From positions 1 to 27,084 of the forward strand of contig CALVVP010000080.1 in NCBI GenBank assembly GCA_944363895.1: DNA of 27,084 nt, given 5' to 3'. Source of the stretch: an uncultured Bacilli bacterium (GTDB lineage: Bacteria; Bacillota_I; Bacilli_A; RF39; UBA660). The notes below the pieces were generated by a model. The model was given only the letters and a program-made list of their open reading frames with translations, was not told the DNA's origin and did not search any database. Both the position numbers and the translations under genes were made by a program. This document shows positions 9,182 to 17,074 of this stretch, one piece after another; within the stretch, counting starts at the first letter, position 1; each line of letters begins with the position of its first letter.

Positions 9182-10859
9182 CTATTTTAAATATTACTTG
9201 ATATGAATCTTCAAAATCAATTTCTTCAACATCAACAGTAAATCCATATTTTTCTAATGTATTTTCGCATTCTCTTATTGTATTTAAAGCTAAACGCATA
9301 TTAGGTGCAGCAGCGGTAATTGTTGTTCCGGTATTTTGTGCTGCGATATTATTTTCTACTTCTTGATTATTCATATTAGTTGACTGAATAACTGAGTTAT
9401 CTATACTAGGTATTTCAGTTGTATTATTGTCGATAGGCACTTCATATATTGGTTGATTATCAGTAGGTTCGTTAATTATTGAAGGATTTGATTCAATATT
9501 TGATACCCCTGGTACTGTTGGTTCAATTGACGATACACTTGGTGTACTTGGTACCTCTGGCATTGTTGGTTCAATTGACGATACACTTGGTGTACTTGGT
9601 ACTTCTGGTATTGTCGGTTCGACTGTTGGTACACTTGGTTCAATACTTGGCATGCTTGGTACTTCTGGTATTGTCGGTTCAATTGTTGGTACACTTGGTT
9701 CAATACTTGGCATGCTTGGTACTTCTGGCATTGTCGGTTCAATTGTTGGTACACTTGGTTCAATACTTGGCATACTTGGTGCCTCTGGTATTGTTGGTTC
9801 AATTGATGGTACACTTGGTTCAATACTTGGCATACTTGGTGCCTCTGGTATTGTCGGTTCAATTGTTGGTACACTTGGTTCTGTGCTTGATGATAAAGAA
9901 GTTGAATCAGTCACATTATTAGTATTCATATTACTAAAGAAATTTTCTAATTTAAAATCACTTTGATTATTTTGTTCAACTTGTGGTTCTTCAAAGAAAT
10001 TGAAAAATTTACCTTCATGAAGAGGTTGTTCATTCGTTTCAACAGCAGTAGTACTAGAAGGTGCCTTTAATAATTCATCCATATCAGCAACAGGTTTTTC
10101 TTGAGGAGTTATATCTTGTGCAGTTTGTTCAATTTTATCAATATCCATAAAGCCTGGTAATTTAGTAGTATCAATACTACTTAATTCAATATCAGGAATT
10201 TGAACTACTTCTTCTTTAACAATAGGGTTCTCAATTGGTTGATTATTTGTATTTTCATTTAACATTTTATCAATCTCCTCATCTGTTTTTCGAACTGTCA
10301 ATCGTTCAGTTATAATTCTATTTAACATTTCAACTTGTTTTTTTTGGTCTTTCAATTTTAATAATGATCGAGCGTGACGTTCAGAGATTTTATTTTCTAA
10401 TAAGGCTTCTTGAACTTCATCACTTAAATTTAATAATCTTAATGTATTAGCAATAGATGATTGGGATTTTCCCACTTTTTGAGCTAAATCTTCTTGGCTA
10501 ATATAGCCCATATCCAATATTTTTTTATATGAGATAGCTTTTTCAATTGGGGTTAAATCTTCTCTTTGAACATTTTCAATTAAAGCAATTTCGACACTAT
10601 CTTTATCAGTCATTTCTGAAATAATAGCTGGAATTGTTTGTTTACCTGCTAAAACACTAGCTTTATATCTTCGTTCTCCCGCAATTATTTCATATTTATC
10701 GCCAATTCTTCTAACGACAATTGGTTGAATAACACCGTATTTTTTAATTGACAAAGCTAGTTCATTAATTGAATTTTCATCAAATTTAATTCGTGGTTGG
10801 AACCTATTTGGTAAAACATCATTTATATTTAATTCGACAACTTTTTTTTCATTTGGCAC
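9171..10859 (-). CDS. parB: ParB/Noc-family chromosome partition protein with long Pro/Glu repeat linker
   Basis: A 562-residue CTP-binding DNA clamp of the ParB family, about twice the size of Bacillus Spo0J or Noc. The N-terminal domain carries LPNRFQPR (16-23), GERRYKA (61-67) and ENVQREDLTPIE (95-106), the ParB CTPase boxes. The helix-turn-helix core is QEDLAQKVGKSQSSIAN (122-138) followed by ISERHARSL (158-166). At the four positions known to decide parS versus Noc-site binding it has Q133, T139, N144 and R161; Noc proteins have Q, K, K, R and ParB R, T, A, G, so it is mixed and leans to Noc at the ends. A low-complexity linker (about 200-519) holds Pro/Glu tandem repeats, and a short conserved C-terminal domain (520-562) probably dimerises. 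Start is GTG with AGGAAGGGG about nine bases upstream; no ATG is available nearby. Position directly after rsmG is where Bacillus has noc. No parA is next to it. Confidence 0.88.
   Translation of the reverse strand: MPNEKKVVELNINDVLPNRFQPRIKFDENSINELALSIKKYGVIQPIVVRRIGDKYEIIAGERRYKASVLAGKQTIPAIISEMTDKDSVEIALIENVQREDLTPIEKAISYKKILDMGYISQEDLAQKVGKSQSSIANTLRLLNLSDEVQEALLENKISERHARSLLKLKDQKKQVEMLNRIITERLTVRKTDEEIDKMLNENTNNQPIENPIVKEEVVQIPDIELSSIDTTKLPGFMDIDKIEQTAQDITPQEKPVADMDELLKAPSSTTAVETNEQPLHEGKFFNFFEEPQVEQNNQSDFKLENFFSNMNTNNVTDSTSLSSSTEPSVPTIEPTIPEAPSMPSIEPSVPSIEPTIPEAPSMPSIEPSVPTIEPTMPEVPSMPSIEPSVPTIEPTIPEVPSMPSIEPSVPTVEPTIPEVPSTPSVSSIEPTMPEVPSTPSVSSIEPTVPGVSNIESNPSIINEPTDNQPIYEVPIDNNTTEIPSIDNSVIQSTNMNNQEVENNIAAQNTGTTITAAAPNMRLALNTIRECENTLEKYGFTVDVEEIDFEDSYQVIFKIEKK
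9492..9881 (-). repeat. In-frame 60-bp and 48-bp tandem repeats in parB
   Basis: Read on the minus strand, residues 327-426 of ParB are five 20-residue units of the form EPSVPTIEPTIPEAPSMPSI, with substitutions such as A/V, I/M and T/S. They are followed by about two shorter units (427-456) of 16 residues beginning SSIEPT. At DNA level the first five are exactly 60 bp apart and the last are 48 bp apart. Because periods are multiples of three and the units lack stops, long spurious open frames appear on both strands here. Confidence 0.95.
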
Positions 10860-10863
10860 GAAA

Positions 10864-10940
10864 AAAACCCCTTCCTAATTCTTTTATAAGTAAATGATAC
10901 TATATTTTGGGAAATAATGCAAGGGGTTTTGGGAAATAAT
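10864..10940 (-). promoter_or_regulatory. parB promoter and leader with direct repeats and a pairing arm over the RBS
   Basis: On the minus strand a candidate promoter is TTGCAT (10922-10917), 17-bp spacer, TATCAT (10899-10894), giving a start near 10888. The 14-base repeat ATTATTTCCCAAAA occurs twice, at 10940-10927 and 10918-10905, a period of 22 bp (two helical turns), flanking the -35. Separately, AAAACCCCTT (10930-10921) is a perfect 10-bp complement of AAGGGGTTTT (10873-10864), which contains part of the parB Shine-Dalgarno and is followed by a T-run. A transcript reading through from rsmG would contain both arms; one from the local promoter would have only the second. The promoter is weak by consensus, so its role is inferred. 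Confidence 0.5.
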
Positions 10941-10947
10941 TTTAAAA

Positions 10948-11652
10948 TTATAATGGTCTTTTCTTAATTTCATTATATTTCCTAGGAAATTTTTTATCAG
11001 TAATTGCATCTTTTTGAATTTTAATAATTGTTCTTTTACTATTTTCAATTGGTAAATTAAATATTTCACAAGTTTCGATATGAGATTTTAATTTAGTTAA
11101 AGCATTTTTGCTATTTTCAATTTCTTCATTACATGTGCCTTTCATCGCAATAAAATAGCCATTTACTTTAGTAATAGGAAGACAATATTCTAATAAAACA
11201 TTTAGTTGAGCGACAGCCCTAGCGACAACAACATTAAATTTTTCACGGTTTTGAAGTCCATATTCTTCAATTCGACAATGAATAGTTGCAATATTATTTA
11301 AATTTAGTTCAGAAATAACATTATTTAAAAAGTTTATTCTTTTGTTTAATGAATCAATTAAAGTTATTTTCAAATTGGGAAATAATATTTTTAATACTAT
11401 TCCAGGGAAACCGGCTCCAGTTCCCACATCACATAAGTTTTCTACGGTATTTAAATCAATTACTTTTAAAATAGTTAAACTATCATAAAAATGTTTTAAA
11501 TAGACCGCTTCTTTTTCTGTAATGCCGGTCAAATTCATAACTTTATTCCATTCGATTAATAATTTATAATATTTATCTAATTGATTAATTTGTTGATTGT
11601 TAATTTTGATATTTAATTTAGCTAGTTCTTGAATAAATTCTTCTATTTTCAT
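10948..11652 (-). CDS. rsmG: 16S rRNA (guanine-N7) methyltransferase G
   Basis: S-adenosylmethionine-dependent enzyme that methylates the 530-loop guanine (G527 in E. coli numbering) of 16S rRNA. The 234-residue protein has the GidB/RsmG Rossmann signature CDVGTGAGFPG (74-84), preceded by the conserved WNKVMNLTGI segment (35-44), and a VARAVAQL motif further on. The ATG overlaps the mnmG stop by 4 bp (ATGA), so translation is coupled to mnmG. Last gene of the HD-mnmE-mnmG-rsmG run; loss of RsmG is classically linked to low-level streptomycin resistance in other bacteria. Confidence 0.96.
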   Translation of the reverse strand: MKIEEFIQELAKLNIKINNQQINQLDKYYKLLIEWNKVMNLTGITEKEAVYLKHFYDSLTILKVIDLNTVENLCDVGTGAGFPGIVLKILFPNLKITLIDSLNKRINFLNNVISELNLNNIATIHCRIEEYGLQNREKFNVVVARAVAQLNVLLEYCLPITKVNGYFIAMKGTCNEEIENSKNALTKLKSHIETCEIFNLPIENSKRTIIKIQKDAITDKKFPRKYNEIKKRPL

Positions 11653-13514
11653 CGATTATATTCCTTCTTTAAATAAATACTTAAAATGGAAATATCAGCA
11701 GGATTAACGCCACTTATTCTAATGGCTTGGCCAATGGAAGTAGGGCGGATTTCGGATAATTTTTGTTTGGCTTCACTAGCTAAATTAACAATTTTATTAT
11801 AATCAATATCATCAGGAATTAATTTGTTTTCTAAATTGATTAATTTTAAAGCTTCTTTTTCGGCTTTTTTTATATATCCTTCATATTTAATATTTAATTC
11901 AACTTGTTCAATTATTTCTTCTTCATAATTAAAATCAATTATTTTATTAATTAATAATTTTTGATAAGTTATTTCAGGACGCTTCAATAATTCATAAAGA
12001 CTATAACCATCTTTAATTTTTGTACTACCTAATTTTTCTAATATATCATTGCTACTTGGTGTGACTTTGACACTTTTTAATTTTTCTAATAACTCTTTAA
12101 TTTTTGTTTTTTTAGCTAATAATTTTTGATATTGTTCATTATTGATTAATCCAACTTGATAACCATATTCTCTTAGTCTTAAATCAGCATTATCATGTCT
12201 TAATAACAAACGATATTCAGCTCGAGATGTTAATAAACGATATGGATCACGCACACCTTTAGTTACTAAATCATCGATTAATACTCCGATATAAGCTTCA
12301 TTTCTTTTTAAAATTAACGGTTCTTTATTTTCTAATTTTAGACTAGCATTTATCCCCGCAATTAATCCTTGACAAGCAGCTTCTTCATAACCACTTGTCC
12401 CATTGATTTGGCCAGCGGTGAATAAATTTTCAATGATTTTTGTTTCTAAAGATCTTTTTAATTGAGTAGGGTAGATAGCATCATATTCAATCGCATAAGC
12501 ATATTTATTAATAACGGCTTTTTCTAAACCTGGTAAGCTATGAACCATTTTTTCCTGCACATATTTGGGCATACTTGTCGAAAAGCCTTGTAAATAAATA
12601 TCATCATAATATAAACTTTCCGGTTCTAAAAACAATTGATGTTTCTCTTTATCTTTAAATCTAACAATTTTATCTTCGATTGAAGGACAATAGCGAGGAC
12701 CAATTCCCGTAATATCATTAAGGCCACCATACATACTAGATTTATTTAAATTATCTAAAATAATTTTATGAGTTTCGCTAGTAGTATAAATTAAATGACA
12801 GGGAACTTGTTCTTCAATTTTATAATTTGGTTTATCATCAAAACTAAAAGTATGATAAACTTTATCGCCTTCTTCAATTTTAGTTTTAGAAAAATCAATA
12901 CTATTTTTAGCTATTCGTGGTGGGGTACCTGTTTTTAAGCGAATTATTTTAAAACCATATTTTTTTAAATTGTCACTTAGATAATTACTTGGTTTTTCCC
13001 CGTGAGGACCTTCTCTTGTTCTGGTATCACCGATTAAAATATCTGATTTTAAATAAGTTCCTGTCGTTAAAATGACAATTTTAGCAAATATTTTTTCACC
13101 AGTTTCTGTAATGACACCTTTAATTTGATTATTTTCGATAATTAAATCTTCGATGATTGCTTCTTTAAGATCAAGATTATCTTGTGATTTTAATACTTTT
13201 AACATTTCTTTCGGATAAGTTATTTTATCAGCTTGGGCTCTTAGTGCTCTGACTGCTGGTCCTTTAGCATAGTTTAACATTTTAATTTGTAATAAACTTT
13301 TATCAGTAACTTTGCCCATTATTCCTCCTAGGGCATCGATTTCTCTTACCACAATGCCTTTAGCTGAACCGCCGATTGAAGGATTACATGGCATCGTAGC
13401 AATATTTTCAATTCTTCCGGTCACTAATAAAGTTTGATGATTTTTTTTAGCTGCAGCTACCGCAGCTTCACAACCAGCATGACCACCACCAACAACAATT
13501 ATTTCATATTCCAT
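11649..13514 (-). CDS. mnmG: tRNA uridine-5-carboxymethylaminomethyl synthesis enzyme, FAD subunit
   Basis: With MnmE it installs the carboxymethylaminomethyl group on the wobble uridine (U34) of certain tRNAs, using FAD and methylene-tetrahydrofolate. The 621-residue protein starts MEYEIIVVGGGHAGCEAA with the dinucleotide-binding GxGxxG at 9-14, then CNPSIGG (43-49), the conserved Cys in GPRYCPSIEDK, and RAEYRLLLRHDNAD. I chose ATG at 13514-13512, three codons inside a longer frame that begins GTG at 13523, because AGGTG formed by the mnmE stop and following bases is six bases upstream and the GTG abuts that stop. It lies between mnmE (9-bp gap) and rsmG (4-bp overlap). Confidence 0.96.
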   Translation of the reverse strand: MEYEIIVVGGGHAGCEAAVAAAKKNHQTLLVTGRIENIATMPCNPSIGGSAKGIVVREIDALGGIMGKVTDKSLLQIKMLNYAKGPAVRALRAQADKITYPKEMLKVLKSQDNLDLKEAIIEDLIIENNQIKGVITETGEKIFAKIVILTTGTYLKSDILIGDTRTREGPHGEKPSNYLSDNLKKYGFKIIRLKTGTPPRIAKNSIDFSKTKIEEGDKVYHTFSFDDKPNYKIEEQVPCHLIYTTSETHKIILDNLNKSSMYGGLNDITGIGPRYCPSIEDKIVRFKDKEKHQLFLEPESLYYDDIYLQGFSTSMPKYVQEKMVHSLPGLEKAVINKYAYAIEYDAIYPTQLKRSLETKIIENLFTAGQINGTSGYEEAACQGLIAGINASLKLENKEPLILKRNEAYIGVLIDDLVTKGVRDPYRLLTSRAEYRLLLRHDNADLRLREYGYQVGLINNEQYQKLLAKKTKIKELLEKLKSVKVTPSSNDILEKLGSTKIKDGYSLYELLKRPEITYQKLLINKIIDFNYEEEIIEQVELNIKYEGYIKKAEKEALKLINLENKLIPDDIDYNKIVNLASEAKQKLSEIRPTSIGQAIRISGVNPADISILSIYLKKEYNR

Positions 13515-13523
13515 AAATTTCAC

Positions 13524-14879
13524 CTACTTTCCTAAACAAAATTGACTAAATAATTGATCGATTAATTCATCTTCATATGTTTCACCGATAATGCTACCTA
13601 ATAATTCCCAAATATGTTTTAAATCGATTTCCAAAATATCGATTGGTAAATTATTTTCTAAACCTTTTTTGATATCGATAAGAGAATTAAGAGCTTGATG
13701 TAAGAGTGATAAAGAACGGGCATTGGTCAAATAAGTTAAATCGGAAGTTGTAATTTGATCAAAATTAAATATCTGTTTAATTTTTGCTTTTAAATCATCG
13801 ATACCAAAATTAGTTAAAGCACTTATGTAAATAATTTTATCTTTATCTAGTTTTTCAATATTAATATGACTTTCTAAATCATTTTTATTAATTACAATTA
13901 AATAATTTTTCGTTTTTATTTTTTCTAATAATTCTAAATCTTCATTAGTTAATTTCTCATTATTATTAAGTAGTAAAATAACTAAATCTGCTTTTTCAAT
14001 TAAATCGATACTTTTATTGACGCCAATGCTTTCTACTAAATCATTTGTCGCTCTAATACCAGCAGTATCAATAATATTTAATATTATTCCATCGATACTT
14101 ATTGTACCTTCAACACAATCACGAGTAGTACCTGCAATATCCGTAACAATGGCTTTTTCCGTTTCTAATAAACAATTTAACAAACTACTTTTTCCCACAT
14201 TAGGACGACCAATTAAAGCAACATTTATCCCTTCTTTAACAATTTTGCCATTTTCGCTTTTATTAAGAATTTCTTTAATTTTAGTTTCAATATTAATTAA
14301 TCTATCATGCAACATATCATTGGTCATTTCTTCAATATCTTCATATTCAGGATAATCAATATTAACTTCAATATTGGCTAGTATTTCAATAATTTGTTGT
14401 CTTAAATCTTTAATTAAATTAGAGGTTTTACCACTTACTTGATTAATAGCTAAATTTCTTGCCGTTTCTGTTTTAGAATTAATTAAATCCATAATTCCTT
14501 CAGCTTCAATTAAATCAATTCGGCCATTTAAAAAAGCTCTTTTGGTAAATTCTCCTGGTTCAGCTAAACGGCAACCATTAGTTAATAATAATTCTAAAAC
14601 TTTATTAGTAGTGGCAATACCGCCATGACAATTTATTTCCACAACATCTTCTTTTGTAAATGTTTTTGGAGCCAACATAACTGAAATTAAAACTTCGTCA
14701 ATTATCTTATCTTCATCGACAATAAAATCATAATGAATGGTATGCGTTAAAGCTGTGGATAATTTTTTATTTTTAGTTATTTTATTTACGATATCGATAG
14801 CTTCATCCCCACTAACGCGAATAATTGAAATGGCGCCCACTCCTAAAGCTGTGGAAATAGCGGCAATTGTATCATTCAT
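13524..14879 (-). CDS. mnmE: tRNA modification GTPase
   Basis: Potassium-dependent GTPase, partner of MnmG in tRNA wobble uridine modification. 451 residues. The N-terminal tetrahydrofolate-binding domain begins MNDTIAAISTALG and contains EINCHGG (81-87) and AEPGEFTKRAFLNGRIDL (106-123). The inserted G domain shows GRPNVGKS (224-231), TTRD (251-254), DTAG (271-274) and NKND (331-334). The C-terminus ends FCLGK (447-451), the CxGK motif required for modification. Start ATG overlaps the end of the HD-domain gene by 8 bp. A perfect DnaA-box sequence lies inside the gene at 14754-14762, probably by chance. Confidence 0.97.
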   Translation of the reverse strand: MNDTIAAISTALGVGAISIIRVSGDEAIDIVNKITKNKKLSTALTHTIHYDFIVDEDKIIDEVLISVMLAPKTFTKEDVVEINCHGGIATTNKVLELLLTNGCRLAEPGEFTKRAFLNGRIDLIEAEGIMDLINSKTETARNLAINQVSGKTSNLIKDLRQQIIEILANIEVNIDYPEYEDIEEMTNDMLHDRLINIETKIKEILNKSENGKIVKEGINVALIGRPNVGKSSLLNCLLETEKAIVTDIAGTTRDCVEGTISIDGIILNIIDTAGIRATNDLVESIGVNKSIDLIEKADLVILLLNNNEKLTNEDLELLEKIKTKNYLIVINKNDLESHINIEKLDKDKIIYISALTNFGIDDLKAKIKQIFNFDQITTSDLTYLTNARSLSLLHQALNSLIDIKKGLENNLPIDILEIDLKHIWELLGSIIGETYEDELIDQLFSQFCLGK

Positions 14880-15402
14880 GTTTTTCCTCCTTTTTTAATC
14901 CAATATATTTATATAATTCTTTTGGTTCTTTAAAAATTTCCATTGAACAATATTTATCAATAAAACAGACTAACCAACTCTCATAATAAAATGGGGGAAT
15001 AAAATTTAAAGGAAACATATGTCTTTTAATAATATTTTCAACCTTTTTATCCATTAAATCGGGAAATAGTTTTTTAGAGTTTTCTAAAGCTTCATTAGCA
15101 TGAATAAAACCATGAGATTTTAATAATGGTTTTTTCTCTTTATCTAATTGCCAATCTTTATAATAAAAATCATGTAATAAACCACCAATAGCAGCCGCTT
15201 GATAATCAAGACCTAATTTTTTAGCTAAATAATAAGCGTTGATGGAAACCATTAGACTATGACCATAAACTGAACGATGTTCATGATGATTATAAAATTT
15301 ACGATTGATAAATTGTTGATTAGTAATAATCGGTTTAATGATATCAATATATTCTTTGTCTATTTTATTTAAAATATTAACTGGTAAAAATTCATAAGAC
15401 AT
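14872..15402 (-). CDS. HD-domain phosphohydrolase-like protein of unknown substrate
   Basis: A 176-residue soluble protein with an HD superfamily metal site: H48 in YGHS, H77-D78 in GLLHDFYY, further histidines H97/H101 and H128, and D149 in CFIDKY. HD proteins hydrolyse nucleotides, cyclic nucleotides or other phosphate esters; the substrate here cannot be told. I chose ATG 15402, with AGGGG eight bases upstream, over an in-frame GTG at 15423, since the good promoter at 15427-15455 would begin transcription at about 15420, after the GTG. It is the first gene of the unit with mnmE, mnmG and rsmG and overlaps mnmE by 8 bp, so it may be linked to tRNA modification or only share expression. Confidence 0.85.
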   Translation of the reverse strand: MSYEFLPVNILNKIDKEYIDIIKPIITNQQFINRKFYNHHEHRSVYGHSLMVSINAYYLAKKLGLDYQAAAIGGLLHDFYYKDWQLDKEKKPLLKSHGFIHANEALENSKKLFPDLMDKKVENIIKRHMFPLNFIPPFYYESWLVCFIDKYCSMEIFKEPKELYKYIGLKKEEKHE

Positions 15403-15426
15403 ATTATTTCCCCTTTCCACCACTGT

Positions 15427-15455
15427 ATTTTACAACATCTTAAATAATTTATCAA
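15427..15455 (-). promoter_or_regulatory. Promoter for HD gene-mnmE-mnmG-rsmG
   Basis: On the minus strand: TTGATA (15455-15450), 17-bp spacer, TAAAAT (15432-15427). Each hexamer is 5 of 6 to the housekeeping sigma consensus. It lies just after the jag terminator and fixes a start about 15420, which favours ATG 15402 for the HD gene. Confidence 0.75.
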
Positions 15456-15456
15456 G

Positions 15457-15477
15457 AAAAAAAGACATTTAGTCTTT
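15457..15477 (-). terminator. Terminator after jag
   Basis: On the minus strand AAAGAC (15477-15472), 5-base loop, GTCTTT (15466-15461), then a T-run (15460-15457). The stem is only 6 bp, so it may be leaky. The jag stop codon lies just before it. Confidence 0.6.
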
Positions 15478-16077
15478 AAATTTAACAACTGTATAGCGAT
15501 TAGGATCTTCACCATAACTAATTGATTCTAATTCAGGAAATTCACTAACAATTGAATGCACTTTTCTTCTTTCATAAGAATTCATGGGATCTAATTTAAC
15601 TTCGACTTTAGTTTTTAAAACCTCATGACATATTTTCTTTACTTCGCGTTCTAAATTTTTTAATCTTTTATTTTTATAATTTCCTACATCAACGATAATT
15701 CTTAAACCAAATTTAGTTAATTCATTCATAGATTGTCTTAAAATAATTTGAATTGCGTTTAAGGTTTTACCATCTTTACCAATCATTATTTTATTATTAT
15801 CGGTAACTAATAAAACATTAATATTTTCATTTTCAATTTTTATTTCAGAATTAATTTCAATATTCATTTTTTTAGCTAATTCATTAATAAATTGGCGAAT
15901 TTCTTTAATAATTTCATCTTTAGTCATCGCTTCAATAATATATTTTTTTCCTTTAAATAAGCCTGTTTCTTCTGTTTCAAAAGTATACAATTCATCTTCA
16001 TTAACATTTAATTGTTCTAAACATTCTTTTTTTAAAACTTCTAAGTTTTTTCCTTCAAATCTATGCAATGTGTTCAT
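15469..16077 (-). CDS. jag: RNA-binding protein Jag/KhpB (Jag-N, KH, R3H domains)
   Basis: A 202-residue RNA-binding protein. Jag-N domain at 1-50 (FEGKNLEVLKKECLEQLN); a KH domain with the GxxG loop GKDG (100-103); an R3H domain with R170 and H174 in SYERRKVH and an ending GEDPNRYTVVKF. In Gram-positive bacteria KhpB pairs with KhpA and affects cell-division and envelope-related RNAs. I chose ATG 16077, seven bases after AGGAG, rather than an in-frame TTG at 16098. The start overlaps the yidC end by 17 bp, the usual yidC-jag coupling. Confidence 0.93.
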   Translation of the reverse strand: MNTLHRFEGKNLEVLKKECLEQLNVNEDELYTFETEETGLFKGKKYIIEAMTKDEIIKEIRQFINELAKKMNIEINSEIKIENENINVLLVTDNNKIMIGKDGKTLNAIQIILRQSMNELTKFGLRIIVDVGNYKNKRLKNLEREVKKICHEVLKTKVEVKLDPMNSYERRKVHSIVSEFPELESISYGEDPNRYTVVKFKD

Positions 16078-17074
16078 TTTTTTTACTCCTTTTAGCAATT
16101 AAATTTTGAACAATAGTGAAACTACTATTGACAATCCAGTATAAGGCAATTCCTGTGGAAATAGTAAATGAAGCAATAGAAATCATCACTATACTTATAT
16201 TCATCATCATTTTCATTTGTTTAGCTTGTTCACCTGATGGATTCATCGTCGTGTTAAGTTTAAATGAAAAATAAGTGGCAAGAATTACTAAAGCAACGAA
16301 AATTAGATAATAATATTGTCCGTGTTGGAAAGCTGTTAATGGGGTAATACCTAAATTTATACCAAAGAAATTTTCTTCTAAGACAACTGGTAAACGATAT
16401 AAGGCTTCGTAAAAAGCGAAAAATAAAGGTATTTGAATTAAAGCATATAAACAGCCAGACATTGGATTAATATTGTATTGTTTATATATTGCCATCATTT
16501 CTTGAGCTTTTAACATTTGTGATTGTTGGTCATTCCGATTACGATATTTTAATTCAAGTTTATCTAATTTACTTTTAGCCGCATTTAGATTTTCTGACTG
16601 CATCGCCGTTTTTTGAGTTAATGGATATAAAACTAAACGAATTAAAATTGTAACGATAATGATTGCCCAACCATAGTTTTGAGTAAACATGCCAATTTTG
16701 GTAATTAACCAAGCTAAAGTTTTTACAAATAATGTTGTCCATAGGCCTTCGTCGCCCGAAAAAACATTAAATTCAGAACAAACGGCAACATCCGATAAAT
16801 CGAAATTTTCATTTAATTCAGCTAGCTTTTGATCATATTCTTCTTGGGAAATAGTCGAATCATTTAGCTGATTATCTAAATCTATTTTATATTTTTCTTT
16901 TAATTCATTAAATTGTCTTTCGGTTTCTTCTGTTTTACACAAGATATTTTCGACAACTCGTTGACCAGTGGAATCAATAATAACTGGTTCATTGTTATAA
17001 GTCTTATATTGAGTACATCCTGTTAATAGGAATAATAAAGCTGCTACTAATAATAGTTTTTTTCTTTTATTCAT
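16061..17074 (-). CDS. yidC: Membrane protein insertase YidC/SpoIIIJ, lipoprotein form with enlarged external domain
   Basis: Inserts membrane proteins alone or with Sec. The 337-residue protein starts with a lipoprotein signal peptide with lipobox LLTGC, so Cys20 would be lipidated. A 90-residue external region (21-110, part of it charged and probably coiled coil at 47-92) precedes the five-helix core. The core contains the conserved groove arginine R146 in VTILIRLVLYP, NPMSGCLYALIQIPLFFAFY, and a C-terminal membrane pair ending in a basic tail RSKKNE. Bacillus SpoIIIJ is about 260 residues; the extra length is in the external N-terminal part. ATG 17074 is seven bases after AAGGAG. It overlaps rnpA by 8 bp and jag by 17 bp. 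Confidence 0.95.
   Translation of the reverse strand: MNKRKKLLLVAALLFLLTGCTQYKTYNNEPVIIDSTGQRVVENILCKTEETERQFNELKEKYKIDLDNQLNDSTISQEEYDQKLAELNENFDLSDVAVCSEFNVFSGDEGLWTTLFVKTLAWLITKIGMFTQNYGWAIIIVTILIRLVLYPLTQKTAMQSENLNAAKSKLDKLELKYRNRNDQQSQMLKAQEMMAIYKQYNINPMSGCLYALIQIPLFFAFYEALYRLPVVLEENFFGINLGITPLTAFQHGQYYYLIFVALVILATYFSFKLNTTMNPSGEQAKQMKMMMNISIVMISIASFTISTGIALYWIVNSSFTIVQNLIAKRSKKNEHIA

Noticed and set aside
9476..9966. Long open frames on both strands over the parB repeats (9476-9874 -, 9479-9922 +, 9652-9966 +)
   Set aside because: Repeat periods of 60 and 48 bp are multiples of three and lack stops in all these frames, so they stay open by construction. The peptides are repetitive and lack ribosome-binding sites; parB is the real gene.
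10833..10840. Single TTCGACAA / TTGTCGAA copies inside coding regions (also near 11271, 12576, 16949, 21896)
   Set aside because: Isolated copies in genes are expected by chance and codon use (for example VE, FD and similar codons). Only the three tandem intergenic copies before comK are unusual.
14017..14355. Antisense ORFs over mnmE, glucan synthase, recF/gyrB and gyrB (14017-14355 +, 6252-6518 -, 22299-22505 -, 23638-23883 -)
   Set aside because: They lie opposite well-conserved genes, have no ribosome-binding sites and no recognisable product.
14754..14762. Perfect DnaA boxes inside mnmE and at about 7362 and 7883 in the glucan synthase gene
   Set aside because: TGTGGATAA in these frames encodes ordinary residues and the copies are isolated; no cluster or origin structure.
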